From Dermanyssus gallinae (taxonomy: Eukaryota; Arthropoda; Arachnida; Mesostigmata; Dermanyssidae): a stretch of 64,000 bases of DNA. The DNA is taken from positions 1-64,000 of the forward strand of contig QVRM01002368.1 of the NCBI GenBank assembly GCA_003439945.1, read 5' to 3'. The notes under the pieces were generated by a model that did no database searches, was not told the DNA's origin, and saw only the letters and a list, made by a program, of their open reading frames with translations. The translations under genes were made by a program, and so were the position numbers. Position 1 is the first letter of the stretch. Each line of letters starts with the position of its first letter. Shown in pieces: positions 11,096-41,850 of the stretch.

Positions 11096-14000
11096 GTAAG
11101 TTGCTTCGTTGGGTGGGGGGAAATGCTCAATGCTGTGTTTACAATGCAGACTGTGCAGACTTGGAATCAATCTAGCATATTCAACATGATCATGTTTTCT
11201 CCTATATATATATATATACATCGGTGCTGCCCTACTAAAACGCACTATGTATTGTCTTCGCAACTAAGCCAATGGCATGTCCTTTTTGATGGAATGCGTT
11301 TGTAGAGAGGAACCAGATCGAGGATCCGCGTCTACAGTGGCGACAACTACAGGAGGCCATGCTTAAGGAGTACTTGTTGACGGCGCAGGAGGATGTCGTA
11401 GCAAAGAAGGAAATGCTCGAGGTGAAGAACCAAAGGCTGGCTATTGCCCAGGACGAGTACCAGTACCTGAGTTCGCGGCTCACGAACATGCTCGAAGCCG
11501 CCTCCTCGAGCAACCTTGCAGCGTCTAGCTGCACATCGCTGAACTCGGTCGTTTCAAACGCGTCGAGTCTGACGAAGTACGACCCTGACCTGTTGAAGGC
11601 CGACGTTACTCTCGCGCGCCAGAGGGTCGACCGTCTCAAGGCCGAACTCGAGCGGATTCGCAGCGACCTCACGCAGAAAGAACGAGGCCTTGAGGTGCTG
11701 GCGAGCATCGACGAAGGCCTAGTTGGCAGCGGCAGCATGTACACCTCGGACGAGGCCCGGATGATCGTCGAGGAGCTCGTGAACATCCAGAAGAGTCTGT
11801 CCAGCGGCGAGAAGGAGAAGGAACTGCTGATGAGCAATTTGTCGAAACTCCGCGAGGAACTGCTTCGCATTTCGCAGTCGAGTGCCAGCGGCGACGAGAA
11901 GTTCACCAACGTCGAGATCCAGACGGAGCTCAGCGGCGAGGAGCCGACACTGGGGGCCCGACTGGCCGAGATGGCGCGCATGCGACTGAACTACGACGCT
12001 GCCCGCAAGGAAGTGAACCGGATTCAGCTGGAGATCGCCGAGCTGGAGAACCTGATGGCGCCGGGCAAGGCCGAGAGCGACCACGATCGGCTTCTCCTCA
12101 TTCAGGAGAAGGAGCAGCTGCTGCGTGAGCTGCGGTCGTGCAGCAACAGCAGCAAACGTGACGAAAACGAGAGCGAGATTAAGAAGCTCACCTCTGAGCT
12201 GGGCTGGGCTATCGAAAGCTCGAACCGGGCGATCTCTGACCGGCTGAAGCTGCACGAAAAGAAGACGAAACTGCTGCAGGAGTTGAGCGACGCCATGCGG
12301 CAAGTGGCGGCCCTCGAGGGCCGTCTGAAGTCTCTCTCGGCATCGACGCTGTCAATGAGCTCGAGTTCGAGCATAGGCTCACTGTCGAGCAAGGAGGGAT
12401 CCGGTTCGAATCTAAGCTTCACCGATATCTACGGCCTGCCGTACACAAATGACAGCATTGCCACCAGTCTTCAGGACCTGCATCGGCGCGTGATGACGGT
12501 AGACAGCGTAACTACGAAGCTCAACGAGCTTAAATTGCGGGAACAGCTCACGCCAATTATCGAGACTCCGCGGGTGTCAGTGAGCGCGGCGGCATCCGAC
12601 GAGTCGTTTGCGGGCGACTCGGGTGTGTTTGAGGCTAACAACCAGAGCTCGCCGGAAGCCGAGACGCAGAATATCACCCTCGACACGCCGCAGATACAGG
12701 CGAAGCTGTGGTTTTCGTCCGAGAACGAAATCCTCTTGGTCGGCATCGAGAAGGCGCACAACCTGGCCGCGCTTGGGGTGCCCGTCGGTTTTCGTGTGTT
12801 CATAAAGGTGGCGCTCTACCCTTGCTCCGAAGATACTTGCCTCACATACAAGACGGACTTGATCCGTGATCTCGTTAAGCCTGCAATTATCGGGGAGGTG
12901 TTCCGCTTTCCCATCACCATCAAGCGCATACAGACGCAGACTGTTCAGGTGAACATTTGGGGTATCGGGCCGTTAAGTCAGGAGGAGTGCCTTGGCTGTG
13001 CCCAGGTTTCACTTGCCGACTTCAACCCGAGTTCATCCAGTATAAAGTGGTACAACATTCTGAGCTTCCGCTTCCTGTCACAGACGGTCGGACATGCCAT
13101 GCCGGACATGGTAGAGAGCTCGGATGAGAGCACCGTCATCTCTTCGCAAACATCCACACTGACTCGCGTCGAGGAGCAGCCGACGAAGACTATTGTCGAG
13201 ATCACGGCTGTTCCTCAGGTGAAGTCGACGGCTACAAACACTGACTGCCCCTATCAGACAGCGGCTAAGAAGGTAAGTCGCTGTATGATAGTTCGCCTAG
13301 ATTGCACCTAAGACTAGTGTGACATAGGTAATTACAACGATCTCGCTGTACTGTAGCAGGGTTTCGGGACGTGCTGATAATGGTTATTATAAACATTATT
13401 CTATACTGTAGTACGTGCAAATCATTATTTAGGTTAGACATTCTTTTTCTGAGAGTAACACATGTTTGTTAGCAATGTATTCCAGTGGGTGGGCCAAGCA
13501 AGCAAGTCTACGGACAGTTTGTCTAGAGAATATTTATAAATACCTCGATTGTTAAACGTAACTTAGCATTATGGAGCGTTGATGTAAATAGTAGCATTAT
13601 GAGGGACACGTTTCGCTTTCGTTTCTCATTTTAGCCGGCATAATGACTCATAAAAAAAAATGTGATATTTTCTAGCTCGATCCGTCCAACTCAGCGGACC
13701 AGCTACTGCTTCAGGCACTAAAGAGGTCACAAACATTTACCATCAACCGACACCGCATCATGTGCCGACTCAACCGAAGCGACTCGGACAGTGCCATGCC
13801 CCTGTACAGCCGTAAGTCGCCTGTGTTCCTGAGGAATTCGGTCGAACGTCGAAGCCAGCGATGGAAGAAGAGTGGAAGCCCGCATGCGGTTGCCGACAGG
13901 CTTGGCCGTCTGTTCGTCGAGAAGAAGATGCCGGCCGACTCATCGCGAACGTCAATCGACCTCGCGTTGGACCTTCACGCATCTAAGGCGCGTCTCAGTT

Positions 14001-14666
14001 CGCTTCATGAAGACCTGTCGAAGTTGAAAGAGCTACAGACACTGCTCGAAGAGTCGAAGCAGCGCGGTGAGGCTCCTGAGTGGCTTCAGGAGGAAGGCAT
14101 TCAGCGATTGCTTGAGCACGACGAAAATCAGGCGCGACTCGTGCAGAAAACCTCACGCGATATCTATCGTCTTCGACAAAGCCTCAGTCGCGACGAGCCT
14201 GCCAACCTTGCCATTTTCAAGTAAGCGTCTTCGTCGAAAGTGACCACCTTATTTTATTGTGTTTGTCTGACTAGGTCTACTCGCAGCGTAAATCGTGGTA
14301 CTGGATAACGTCGTAATGATATTACAATTTGTTTCTGGAAGAAATACTAGACAGCATGCACGTATGATATGATTGCTAAAATGACCTTGGTGACGCCTAT
14401 CGCATGCACTTGTAAGCAAACTGTAGATGTGTTGTAGTAGGTGTTTACACTTGATGCGGGACTAAGAAAGATGAACGACTGTTTTGTTCGCTTCCAGGGA
14501 AAAAATGGCCTTTTTCACGAGACCGTCGACGAGCATTGTTCCATCCGTGGCGACGTCTTCAGCCAGCGCTTCGTCATCGTCGGCGTCACCGACGGTCAGC
14601 CAAAGCAATCCGCCGACTCAGCGTTTCGAGTACACCGTCGATCCCATCTACGGTGTCCAGGTGTAG
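10986..14666 (+). CDS. kibra: KIBRA/WWC-family scaffold protein, 5'-partial, four exons
   Basis: KIBRA proteins are cytoplasmic and cortical scaffolds that act with Merlin and Expanded upstream of the Hippo kinase cascade. The visible coding sequence is join(10986..11095, 11306..13272, 13676..14220, 14498..14666), with the stop TAG at 14664-14666. Reading phase is kept at all three junctions, giving about 929 residues. Domains in order: second WW domain (first Trp, Tyr-Phe pair and final Pro present, second Trp replaced by Ile as in vertebrate WWC proteins), long coiled coils, a C2 domain (about 12690-13070), then a region with the conserved [10 protein letters not shown] motif and an EKMAFFTRP motif near the end. 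The upstream exon with the first WW domain lies outside the window, so the protein is 5'-partial. Vertebrate WWC1 is about 1110 residues. Identification is firm; the exact full length is unknown. Confidence 0.95.
11306..13272 (+). CDS. kibra: KIBRA exon b: end of WW2, coiled coils, C2 domain
   Basis: This is a single 1967-bp exon. The acceptor is ttgtag at 11300-11305 and the donor is GTAAGT at 13273 (phase 0). It opens with [12 protein letters not shown], completing WW2, followed by an Ala/Leu/Glu/Gln-rich helix ([29 protein letters not shown]) typical of KIBRA. A second long coiled coil follows at about 11580-12330, then Ser-rich linkers. The C2 domain begins near [19 protein letters not shown] and ends near IKWYNILSF. 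Codon third positions are G/C-rich, unlike the A/T-rich introns around it. Vertebrate WWC genes split this part over many exons. Confidence 0.95.
13676..14220 (+). CDS. kibra: KIBRA exon c: [10 protein letters not shown] region and C-terminal helix
   Basis: The acceptor is ttttctag at 13668-13675 and the donor is GTAAGC at 14221. Entry is in phase 0 and the exon leaves after two bases of a Lys codon. It encodes [20 protein letters not shown], the hallmark conserved stretch after the C2 domain of WWC proteins. A basic [10 protein letters not shown] segment and an acidic/Leu-rich helix ([20 protein letters not shown]) follow. The matching part of vertebrate KIBRA is where atypical PKC binds; that role is inferred from homology. 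Confidence 0.94.
14498..14666 (+). CDS. kibra: KIBRA last coding exon
   Basis: The acceptor is cttccag at 14491-14497. One base completes Lys, then the exon reads [10 protein letters not shown], matching the vertebrate C-terminal motif [11 protein letters not shown] Ser/Ala/Pro-rich stretch follows and the frame ends [13 protein letters not shown] at 14664-14666. The last four residues (Gly-Val-Gln-Val) fit a hydrophobic-x-hydrophobic PDZ-binding pattern. Vertebrate KIBRA also ends in a short PDZ ligand, but of different sequence. Confidence 0.92.
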
Positions 14667-15310
14667 AGAAGGTTAGATTTGTAGTGAGCAGCTGGCTGCC
14701 CAATACCGATGAGGGCACTCAGCCTGCATCAAAGAAGCTTCTATCGGAGGAGTTCCAGTACCACAAGAAATACGGCTTCCAATTAGCGAAAGCAGCAACG
14801 TAACAATGGATGGAGCAGAGAATGCAGATCGATACACATGGACACGAAGACGAAGAATAATTTGCAGTGAAGGAGAGCAGAAACACGTATCGAAAGCAGA
14901 AGAAGAAGAAGAAGACGAAGACGAAGAAGAAGAGGCAGAGGGGATATTTATTCATGGTGTTCCCATATGTGTATACAGATGGACATCCAGACATTCAGGC
15001 AGATATGCAAAGACACATTGATCGTATCCCGGTCGGCAATCGCCAAGAGTGCCAACCGCAAAGTCTACGATGTTTCGGGTGCTGGGCACCCGAACTACCC
15101 TCCCGTCTGGCTCGGGTACGCACATGCCGCCTCGCCGGCATGCGACGGCGATTATAAGAAGATCTGGAACGAAGCTCGCACAGTTGTAGTCACAGTCTAG
15201 GTATACATGGACATTGACCAGGGCGCAAATATATATATATATATATGCGTAGATACACACACGCATATACATAGATACATACAAATAAAACCAGCAGTGA
15301 AACGTGGACG
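14667..15310 (+). other. KIBRA 3' untranslated region (minimal extent)
   Basis: No conserved reading frame continues past the stop. The stretch has a purine-rich (GAA/GAC)n run at about 14895-14940. A polyadenylation signal lies near the end. A longer 3' UTR is possible, because a second AATAAA lies at 18904-18909. Confidence 0.45.
15284..15289 (+). terminator. Candidate polyadenylation signal AATAAA for KIBRA
   Basis: AATAAA sits 618 bases after the KIBRA stop. It is followed within 50 bases by a G/T-rich stretch (GTGGAGTGGAGTGG near 15313-15328), the usual layout of a cleavage and polyadenylation site. A second candidate AATAAA is at 18904-18909, and the sequence cannot say which is used. 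Confidence 0.4.
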
Positions 15311-15531
15311 ATAGTGGAGTGGAGTGGAATGAAACGCGACGGGCTGGGAGTGACCGATTCGTTTCATACGTACACTTGCCCAGTCGTTTATTGCGATAAG
15401 TCCGGCCACTGACTTGTTGTTGTTGCTGTTGTTGATCAGCAGGATCGATTGAGCAAGAAAGCACAATTTACCGTACCGTAAAAAGCGATGATCGGTGTTT
15501 TTCGGAAGACGCTTTGTGGAGTGATGACTGT

Positions 15532-15566
<35 letters not shown>

Positions 15567-16360
15567 GTGTGTATATATGAATGGAGCGGAATGCAGCTAT
15601 TAATTGAAAGCCATCAGGTGAATGGAAAGAAAGATAGCGAGAGAATGATTGGTCGCCAGTTGCTGTGAACGGGCGCGAGTCGAGTCAAGGTGTCCCGCAG
15701 GCGGGACCGCTCCGGGCATTACATCAGGGTGTTATGTGCTGAACCTTGCTACTTTGTAGCGTAGCACTATGGGCTAATTATTTGGCACTTGTTGTCCTAC
15801 GATATCTCATTGAGGCGGCCCCTCGTTATTGGCTTGCTTGTACAGTGGAGCTTCCCGAGCGCCAGGCGCTTGAGACAGCTAATCATCTGTGCCAATAACA
15901 TTTTCAGGGTCTGTGCCAACAACGACCACAATCGGGAATATTTCAAGTCAGGTTCAAAAGTTCTTAATTTGTCTACTCGCAATTGTACTTGTACGTACCT
16001 AGCGTGTCACATGACGACGGACAAAAGCAAAGACAGCAAAGTGTCATGCTATAATTTAATTTGATGCCCTACTTTGGATCATTGTGAATATCCTTGGCAG
16101 GTATTTATGGGCCAGATGCTCATTGAATCGCCTATGTTTGGCTACCAGTATGCCCATGTGTCGACATATATATACTCTGTACAGAACACTCTGACTTTGC
16201 CCGAGGCCAACAGCTATTCCTGTGATACTTCCCTGTTTTCCACGTAACCTCACGGGTTTCAAGAAGGTGGCTATACTCAGGTGCGCCTTGGCCATCTCCC
16301 TCGTCTGCCAGCCCCAACTTTTCTCGAAATCGAATTGTAGACAGAAACTAAGCGGGTAAA

Positions 16361-16364
<4 letters not shown>

Positions 16365-16415
<51 letters not shown>
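16365..16415. repeat. (TA)n array
   Basis: About 50 bases of TA in the intergenic spacer. Confidence 0.9.
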
Positions 16416-16418
<3 letters not shown>

Positions 16419-18903
16419 GTCCCTTAAGCAAGTCTCCTTGCCAATGTATTTCTATACTACATGTATAAAAAACGTCAATCGTTGTGAATTGAGGAATGGC
16501 TATGTCATGCCAAGCATACAGGCATGCGTTCTATGTAGTTTTGGAGTTTTCCTCTTGGCCCTCTAGTCATTGAAACAATTGCATATATATATACGTATGT
16601 GTGTATATATATCTACATGCATATCTGAATTAGTCAAGAGAACGTAATATAAATGCTTCCTAGAGGGATTATGTAAATTAATCAGACAGTGCTCATACTG
16701 TTCTAGCACAATTGACGGAGCGAACGCGGTAGACGAGCGGAGAACCTAGACGGCGACTCGAACAAATCTCTCAGCTATGCGGATTTTAACTTGGCTGCCA
16801 TTATTATCTCGTTATTTTTATTATTGAACATTTGTTATGTTTTCACGTCTTTCTTGAAAAAAGATTTTAACATGAACTTAATTGTATCTAAAAACAGATA
16901 TCGTTACCGGTCTTTATTGTTTTTGTTACTACCTCTGCTCTTGTCATGATTTGACAGACAGCACCGGCTTTGTAGGCAAATTGTTGTAGCCAATTTCCCT
17001 CCATACTAGAAACGACATGGCACGGTATCATCTCCAAGCGTCAGTCATCCTTCTAAAAATATCCGAATCATCGTCTGTTACAAATGCAGCAGTATCAGCA
17101 ACAAAAGCAGAACGGACTTACCAACAGACCAACGTGGCAAGGCATTCTTCGTACGGCAAGATGAATATTGTTGAGAAAATGCATAATTTCCTAGCTCCGA
17201 ACACGACTCCGACGCCCTGACTTTGTCGCTTGCGCCGAAGTCAGAGACAGCTACAGGTCGGGTTACGACACAGTTCAAATTGGAGCTACGGAAACGTTTT
17301 TCCCATTCCTCTGATGAGTTTCCTTCCACACATCTGAACCACTATCGGGCGTAAGCTTTTTATCAATTTTTCTCCATGATCCTTCGCTTTACTAGCGAAT
17401 TTGAGCTAACTTACCATGACAGCAAAACAACTGCTGGAGGAGCCTCTTATGGCCGTCCTGCTCTATTGCAATATGACGTATAAAACGTTACAATCTAATA
17501 CATATACAAACTAAATATGACGACTATAGCCATTGTTTTTGTATGCTGTAACGTTACAACTACAACTACAACGACAGCAACAACAGCAGCATCGTGCGTT
17601 TACTATTACTATCGAACTTTTGTGGTGCTACAAGGAATGAGTAGCACGTAGGGTCAGAGTTGACTTCTTAAAAATCCAGTCCAGTTTAAATAGGAAAGCC
17701 TATCACTACTCTATGTAATTCACCGCGTTAAAAACAAGGCTTCACATACATGTGGTACAGACAAAACACGGCAGAGGACATAAGAAACCCTTCAATAAGT
17801 TGTCGCAACCACAAATGATTGGGTTCGGAATGGTAGTAACAATAGCTTCAACATCTACTTCGTGTCGCTAATATGCGCTGCGGATGCTACAACGAAGTGT
17901 TATTTTTATTGCTGTTTTTTTTTGTTTAGGTTCGCCCGCTAAGCTGCGACTTAGCCGGTTGAAATCCGCTCGTCAATTCAAGAGAGAACAAACAACTAGT
18001 CGACCTGAAAACTGTTGTCGTTTTACTCTGAAGTCGTTCAAGATCGCTATCTGCTCTTAGAGCCAGCCATCCATACGCATCCAACTAAATTGCGGGTGAC
18101 ATGGTAAGCTCGCCAGAGGCGATCATGGCCTTCTTGTGGAGCTAACTCACAACGTCTCTCAGGACTCATCCGTCACATGAGAAATCAATCTGTCGAAGTA
18201 CGTACGCCATTGCCGAGCGTAATGGCGTCTGTTACAGCTTGTGCCATTGTACATAGTCAGCGACGACGACGAATACAAACGAGCCCTGCAAGGTGAAGGC
18301 GAAGGGAAGGCGGGAAAAGAAGCTGAAAATAGAGACCTTCTAGAGAAGTCCCGTCAACGACAAGAAGCGGACGACGGTGTTGACGGAAATGCGATGCCTT
18401 TTTTCCCATAACACGAAAAATTGGAGCCTTCCCTTCGACCTCCGTCGACGAAGTCGGCACGAAAGCGTCGCAATGTGAGCCGATTAACATGCAGGAAAGA
18501 CAAATCCAGAGCTGGAGATATTTATATCTACATCCGCAATTCTGTCCTAACGCATTTACTTCGATGCCATGCACAATTCGGCACGCAGTGTGTCTTTAAG
18601 CCGCTGTTAGCGAAACATAGCAGAAATGTGTCCCACTTTTCTCGACTAGCCCTGTCGACTAATTAATGTTGTGTAAATCAGACATCTAATCGTATGTCGT
18701 CAACTGAAGTCAACCTATCGGCGCTGAATCGACAGATAGACAAAGGTCTTTTCGAACGGCAGAAAGACAGACACTAAGTAACGAATTGTGACCGCCGCTC
18801 CTTTTTCTCCTTTTCAAACATTGTTGCTATATTTTATGTGTATGCGTATATATACATACGCGTACATATATGTTCATTGTAAAATATCATACGCTATCGA
18901 GGA

Positions 18904-18909
18904 AATAAA
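18904..18909 (+). terminator. Second candidate polyadenylation signal AATAAA
   Basis: AATAAAAGTGTC is followed by T-rich sequence in the intergenic spacer. It could serve a long KIBRA 3' UTR, or nothing. Position is the only support. Confidence 0.2.
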
Positions 18910-20291
18910 AGTGTCATTCCGTGATTCCGGACTCTTTCCTTCAACACCATTTGAGAATTAGTTTGTTTGTTGTTTTGGTTGGTATGTTTTGTGGGTTTTG
19001 CAAAACGATTGTGTTCTGTATCTTGGCGAGCAAAATATAGGAAATACATTTATTTGAAAATATAACCGTTGCGATGGCAGCAAAATGTGTACACTGTGAC
19101 ATACTACGCTGTTCGCTGTCGATTGGTATGTTTTACTGTCTAAAAATGTTTGGTTTTTATCGATCAAGTGAGAGCGTTAGTGTGTTATGTGTAGTGTGTA
19201 TATTCTGGAGCTGTACATTTTTGTCCGTTGTTGGATAGGTATATAGGATATATACATATGTAGGTTATACAAATATGACGTATATGGCAGTTTACAGTAT
19301 TCCTCGAGAACCTTGATCATTGCCCATATCGTATCGTTGCCCATATGGCCCGGGCTGTGAACTTCCCCCATGATGTTTAGCACACTCGATGAAGTGTGAC
19401 TTGGCAATATATATTCATGCTCTGGCTGTATAGTAGCAATGGGATGATGCACGCATTCGGTAAATCTTTAGACGACTACATATTTGTAAAGAGCACTCAC
19501 CACGGTTGCCAAACGCATCGATGCTGATTCTGCTTGGCAGCAGCTATGTAGCAATGCCGAGGTTCGATGTTGGCAGCGCCAGCTTGATCTCTTTGGTATT
19601 ATTTGTTAGTCAAACGGGTCCTTGTAGATTGTAATGAACGGCCTAGCTAGAATTTTCCGCGACAGCTCTATTTTGGCCAGCAGAGAAACAGTATACGGTA
19701 TTATTTTTTAAGGAGGTTTTTTTTTAATTCTAGATCATCTTCCGTCCTCTACGGGCTTGGAACCCACCGTAAGAAGGTGGAACCCCACCACAGAAGACAA
19801 GGTTTGTGCAGCAAGTTTTTTGAAAATGTCCTCAAATTTATAATTGGCAAGAGCATACTTGGAAAATAATTTGGGAGATTTTCCAAGATTAAGGCTCAAC
19901 AAACTCTAGATACATTATCGGCATACATCGCCAAAATGATATTATCTCCCAACGAAGGCGTTTTAATAGAATAGTTACGACCGATAACAAGCTAGCTTTC
20001 CGAGCTACAATTAGTAGCTTTGTAGTTGTATTATGAGCTTTCAACTCATTCACTTAATGAATTGATTCATTCCCAAACGGTGTTAGGAAATGTGGTAGGT
20101 GTGCTTATTTCGTCATAATAAAGATTACTGCACATATATGGTATACATAGTCCTATTATGGAGAATTCTACCTACATAAGTCGTTTTGTTCGACAACCAA
20201 ATAATAACCCTAATAATGTTTAGTTCAAGACACTCATGTTTATTTTTATGAGTATAACATAATTTATTTGATAACTGTGGTGTAAAGTAGG

Positions 20292-20323
<32 letters not shown>

Positions 20324-21288
20324 GTTTGTATGTACATTCTATTCACAGAGTTGTTAATATCTACAGTTAAATGAGTTTGAGTTTTAATTGCGCTGCTGGC
20401 AGTGCTGTGTTATTGTCTTCGTTGGGTGGCTGCGTGGTCAGGTGACTCCTCGCTTGGTTCATTAACGGTTTTCATGAAGACCGCTCGTTGTACTTCATGA
20501 GGTGCGACACCTCTCAGGCAGCCAACTAAGTCGTAACTGAGGACGGAACTTGGCGTTGTTGCATTTATCACACGACGAATATCTGTTTCCCGATCGAGCA
20601 CATCCATCAAGCTCGACTATTTCGTCGAAAGCCAAAACAAACTGAGAATGACTTAAGTCAAACGTTTTCGAGAAAAAAGGCAATACATACAGGAGGAGAC
20701 AGGAGGACTTCATATACAATGCGGTAATGTAATCGCGACTAACTGAAATTTGTGTGTGCAGAAGTTTTAGGCTAGAATGCCACAGGTGGGTTTTCTGGTC
20801 AGATTATGTTAAATCGGGTCGCCGGATCCTGAAAAAGAATGTCTGAACATTTACTGAGCAAGTCGGGACCAACAACGGACAGTACGCAACAGATTTACGG
20901 GAAAGATAGTCGAAACAATGGGAAATAATGCCAAGGACGCTACGTAAAATGCAAAAAAAGCAGCCACAGATACAATGACGAATGTAAGAGGCGCATTGCT
21001 TACACAAAAAAAAAGAAAATTTCGTACTAGATTAGATATGATTGCGAGAATCACATCAACTTCAAAGATGCTATATTCGTTCTTGTAGATACGCAGCACT
21101 CGTAAGCGCTTTAGGGACGCACCGAAGCAATTTGTGCTATCATTTTTAGAACGATGAAATACGTAAGACCAACGTTTACGTTCCGCTTTACTGAAGCAGA
21201 TATATCACCAATGATCACCTTTTCACCGGTCGAACGATCTAAAAAATGATTTTTGAATAAAAATGTCATATAGATACTAAAATATATT

Positions 21289-21295
21289 AATAATA

Positions 21296-21384
<89 letters not shown>

Positions 21385-21427
21385 TATTATTATTATTACT
21401 ATTATTATTAGCATTATCATTATCATT
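21289..21427. repeat. (TAA)n then (ATT)n array
   Basis: About 95 bases of TAA/AAT switch at about 21382 to ATT, so the tract is self-complementary and could fold on itself. It lies just beyond the donor of receptor exon 20. Confidence 0.9.
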
Positions 21428-21540
21428 ATTATTATATACGTGGACTGCTTGTAAAAGGAAGCTAATTGGACAGCTAAAGAGACAAAGAGATAGACAGACA
21501 GACAAATGTAGAGACATCGGCCGGGTGGCCTTTTTCTTAC

Positions 21541-39772
<18,232 letters not shown>

Positions 39773-41290
39773 CTACACAGAGCGTACATCGATAAGGACT
39801 CTTATTAGTTTGTTGCCTCTCATGGCTTAAATCATATTTCTGTTTTTAGAGATATGTGCAACATTGTTTGTATGAATCGGTTTTGCTTAAGACCACACCA
39901 ATAAAAACGAACACAGTAAAGGCCAACATATGTGAGCTGCTGTGTGGGAAAAGCTTCGACGCTTCCCCGCCACATTTTGCGCAAACGTTACAAGACATGT
40001 AGATCTTATTTAGAATGCTATAACATCAATACATTGTTTCCTAAAGGAGCAGTACGTTGAAACGCAGGCGAAAAATCGCATCGCTTTTTAAAGCTCATTG
40101 CACTAGTAATTTGCAATCAGAGCCGTAAATCTGCTTATTTACAAAATGAATACGCATAATTTTTCAAATGTTGCATATAAGTACCGATCCAGAGAGCAAA
40201 AAACTCGATCATCGTGCGAACACAATTCGCTATGTCCGATCGGCGCATTTCTGACCGCGGAATGTGGTACACCGGCCGATATTCATCGCCTGATGATGGC
40301 CATATACGGGAAACCGAAGTAACTCGCTCGCAATCGCAAAAGGAACTGCGTATGAGACTGGCACTGCAACAACTGTTTCGGAATCGTCACTTACCCCAAA
40401 AAAAACTCAAAGCCGTGCCCGCGGCAGACAAAATGCTCACCCCATCAAATTGTTCGAAAACGGAAAAAAAATATGTCCAGTGACGTGTACTCGGAGACAT
40501 TCCGTAGCCTATACAAACCCATCAAGAGCAAATGACCTAGGCTACTCAGTGATTTCGGGGGTTACACAAAATGTACTGGCCAAGTTCAAGTGGGAGCAGC
40601 TTGAGCCCCAGCGGCTTAAGTCTTACAGCCAGAGCATGTCTTCCATTAGTTTGGTGTGTTAAAAAACATCCGCAGAACTAAACGCGCAGAATTTCACGCC
40701 CCAATTTTCTGCAGTGCCAACCTCATGGAACGCCTGCTCGAGGAGCGCCAACTTCATGGCAGCTAGTGAGGCTGTCACTGAGCCATGACTCTTGTTAACG
40801 AGGCGCTGTTGTTGTTGTTGTTGTTGTTGTTGTTGCTCTTGTTGCCGCTGTTTTTGGTTATGGGATCTAACTTCAATTTACACCGCTCGTGACCGTAATT
40901 CGAGTTAATGTTTGTACACTTTTTGCGAGAGTTTCGACACATTTCGGAACGGCAAGAGTTTTTACGGTAGTGCCAAATTCCGGATCCGGTTCTGCTATGA
41001 TCCAACCAATCGTATGCTAGGCGTCGGCTTGCATGAACCTCTACGCTGTCCTGTCCCATATTGTATCTCTACTGCAACTCTACTAATGCAAATGCTACTC
41101 TGCACCACGCTCTCACTTCCGGATCAATGCGAGTCGGCGCATTGACCTTGGGGCGCATTGTCGCACATGCTTGTCACGTTGACATGGCGTATCTGTCGTG
41201 TGCAACGCGCGACTTGTTCAACTTATCGTCATCATCGATTGTACTGTTTGTTGCACGTTGACACAGTTAAGCTGCCTTCACCTCTTCTTC

Positions 41291-41513
41291 TTTACCTTCC
41301 CCTAAAAAAATACTTTTCAGGCTGACCCCCAGCCAAGATTTCACGACCACGGGACCGCTTTCCGCATTGCTTCATAGACGGACCCCATAAATATGCAAAT
41401 CGGTGCATCTATGGGGCTCAAACCCGCGCACCTCCGATGTGTCTCCTCCGGTCGCGAGGACGCAGGCGAATGCACCCCACCACGCCACCACCGGACTCGA
41501 CTGTTTACCTTCC
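41291..41513 (-). mobile_element. SINE family A copy 2, with target-site duplication
   Basis: Same order as copy 1: tRNA-like head with GGTTTGAGCCC, then ATTTATGGGGTCCGTCTATG, then CTTGGCTGGGGGTCAGCCTG. It is flanked by TTTACCTTCC at 41291-41300 and 41504-41513, the likely target-site duplication. It lies upstream of the receptor exons. Confidence 0.8.
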
Positions 41514-41634
41514 TCTGTGGACGACGTACTGCTGCACGTACATGCTATTTGTGCGTGCACAGAGTTTATTTAATCAAAATAGTATTAAGAACATCATTAT
41601 TCCTACGGGATCTCAGGGAACCCTTCGGCGGAGG

Positions 41635-41850
41635 GAAGGAGACCCTTCGACTGACGCCGCGTTTCCCCGCTGAAGCTCGATCGATACTCGCTGCAGTAGG
41701 AACTCTCCAGAACGAGGATCCCTTGTGACTGCGTTTAGTCTTTTTCCAAGCTCTTTAAAAAATCTTGACGTTTCTTCACCCATGGGTCCCTAAGTTTCTA
41801 AGGCAATTGGCTGGACGATAAATTGCGGATTGAGTTCTCTGTAATCTCTG
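41635..41850 (-). mobile_element. Non-LTR retrotransposon fragment: ORF2 C-terminus with internal stop
   Basis: The - strand reads QPIALET, an in-frame TAG, then EETSRFFKELGKRL and FLLQRVSIELQRGNAASVEG. It is homologous to the fragment at 33884-34141 but diverged and broken by the stop. It is a decayed copy. Confidence 0.72.

Larger units (their letters stand above)
15311..21540. other. Intergenic stretch between two convergent genes
   Basis: KIBRA ends on the + strand and the receptor gene ends on the - strand, so this is a tail-to-tail spacer. It should hold the last receptor exon, because the exon at 21541 ends at a donor, but I could not identify that exon. Visible content is (TA)n arrays at 15535-15561, 16365-16415 and 20294-20321, and A/T-rich unique sequence. 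An 82-codon hydrophobic open frame on the - strand (20851-21099) and a 66-codon one (20410-20610) have no recognisable domain. Confidence 0.5.

Noticed and set aside
11235..12422. Long - strand frames opposite KIBRA exon b (248, 194 and 106 codons)
   Set aside because: Antisense shadows of a G/C-rich exon. The + strand frame has clear homology.
20851..21099. 82-codon hydrophobic - strand frame
   Set aside because: T-rich sequence read as Phe/Ile/Leu/Val. No Met context, splice sites or family.
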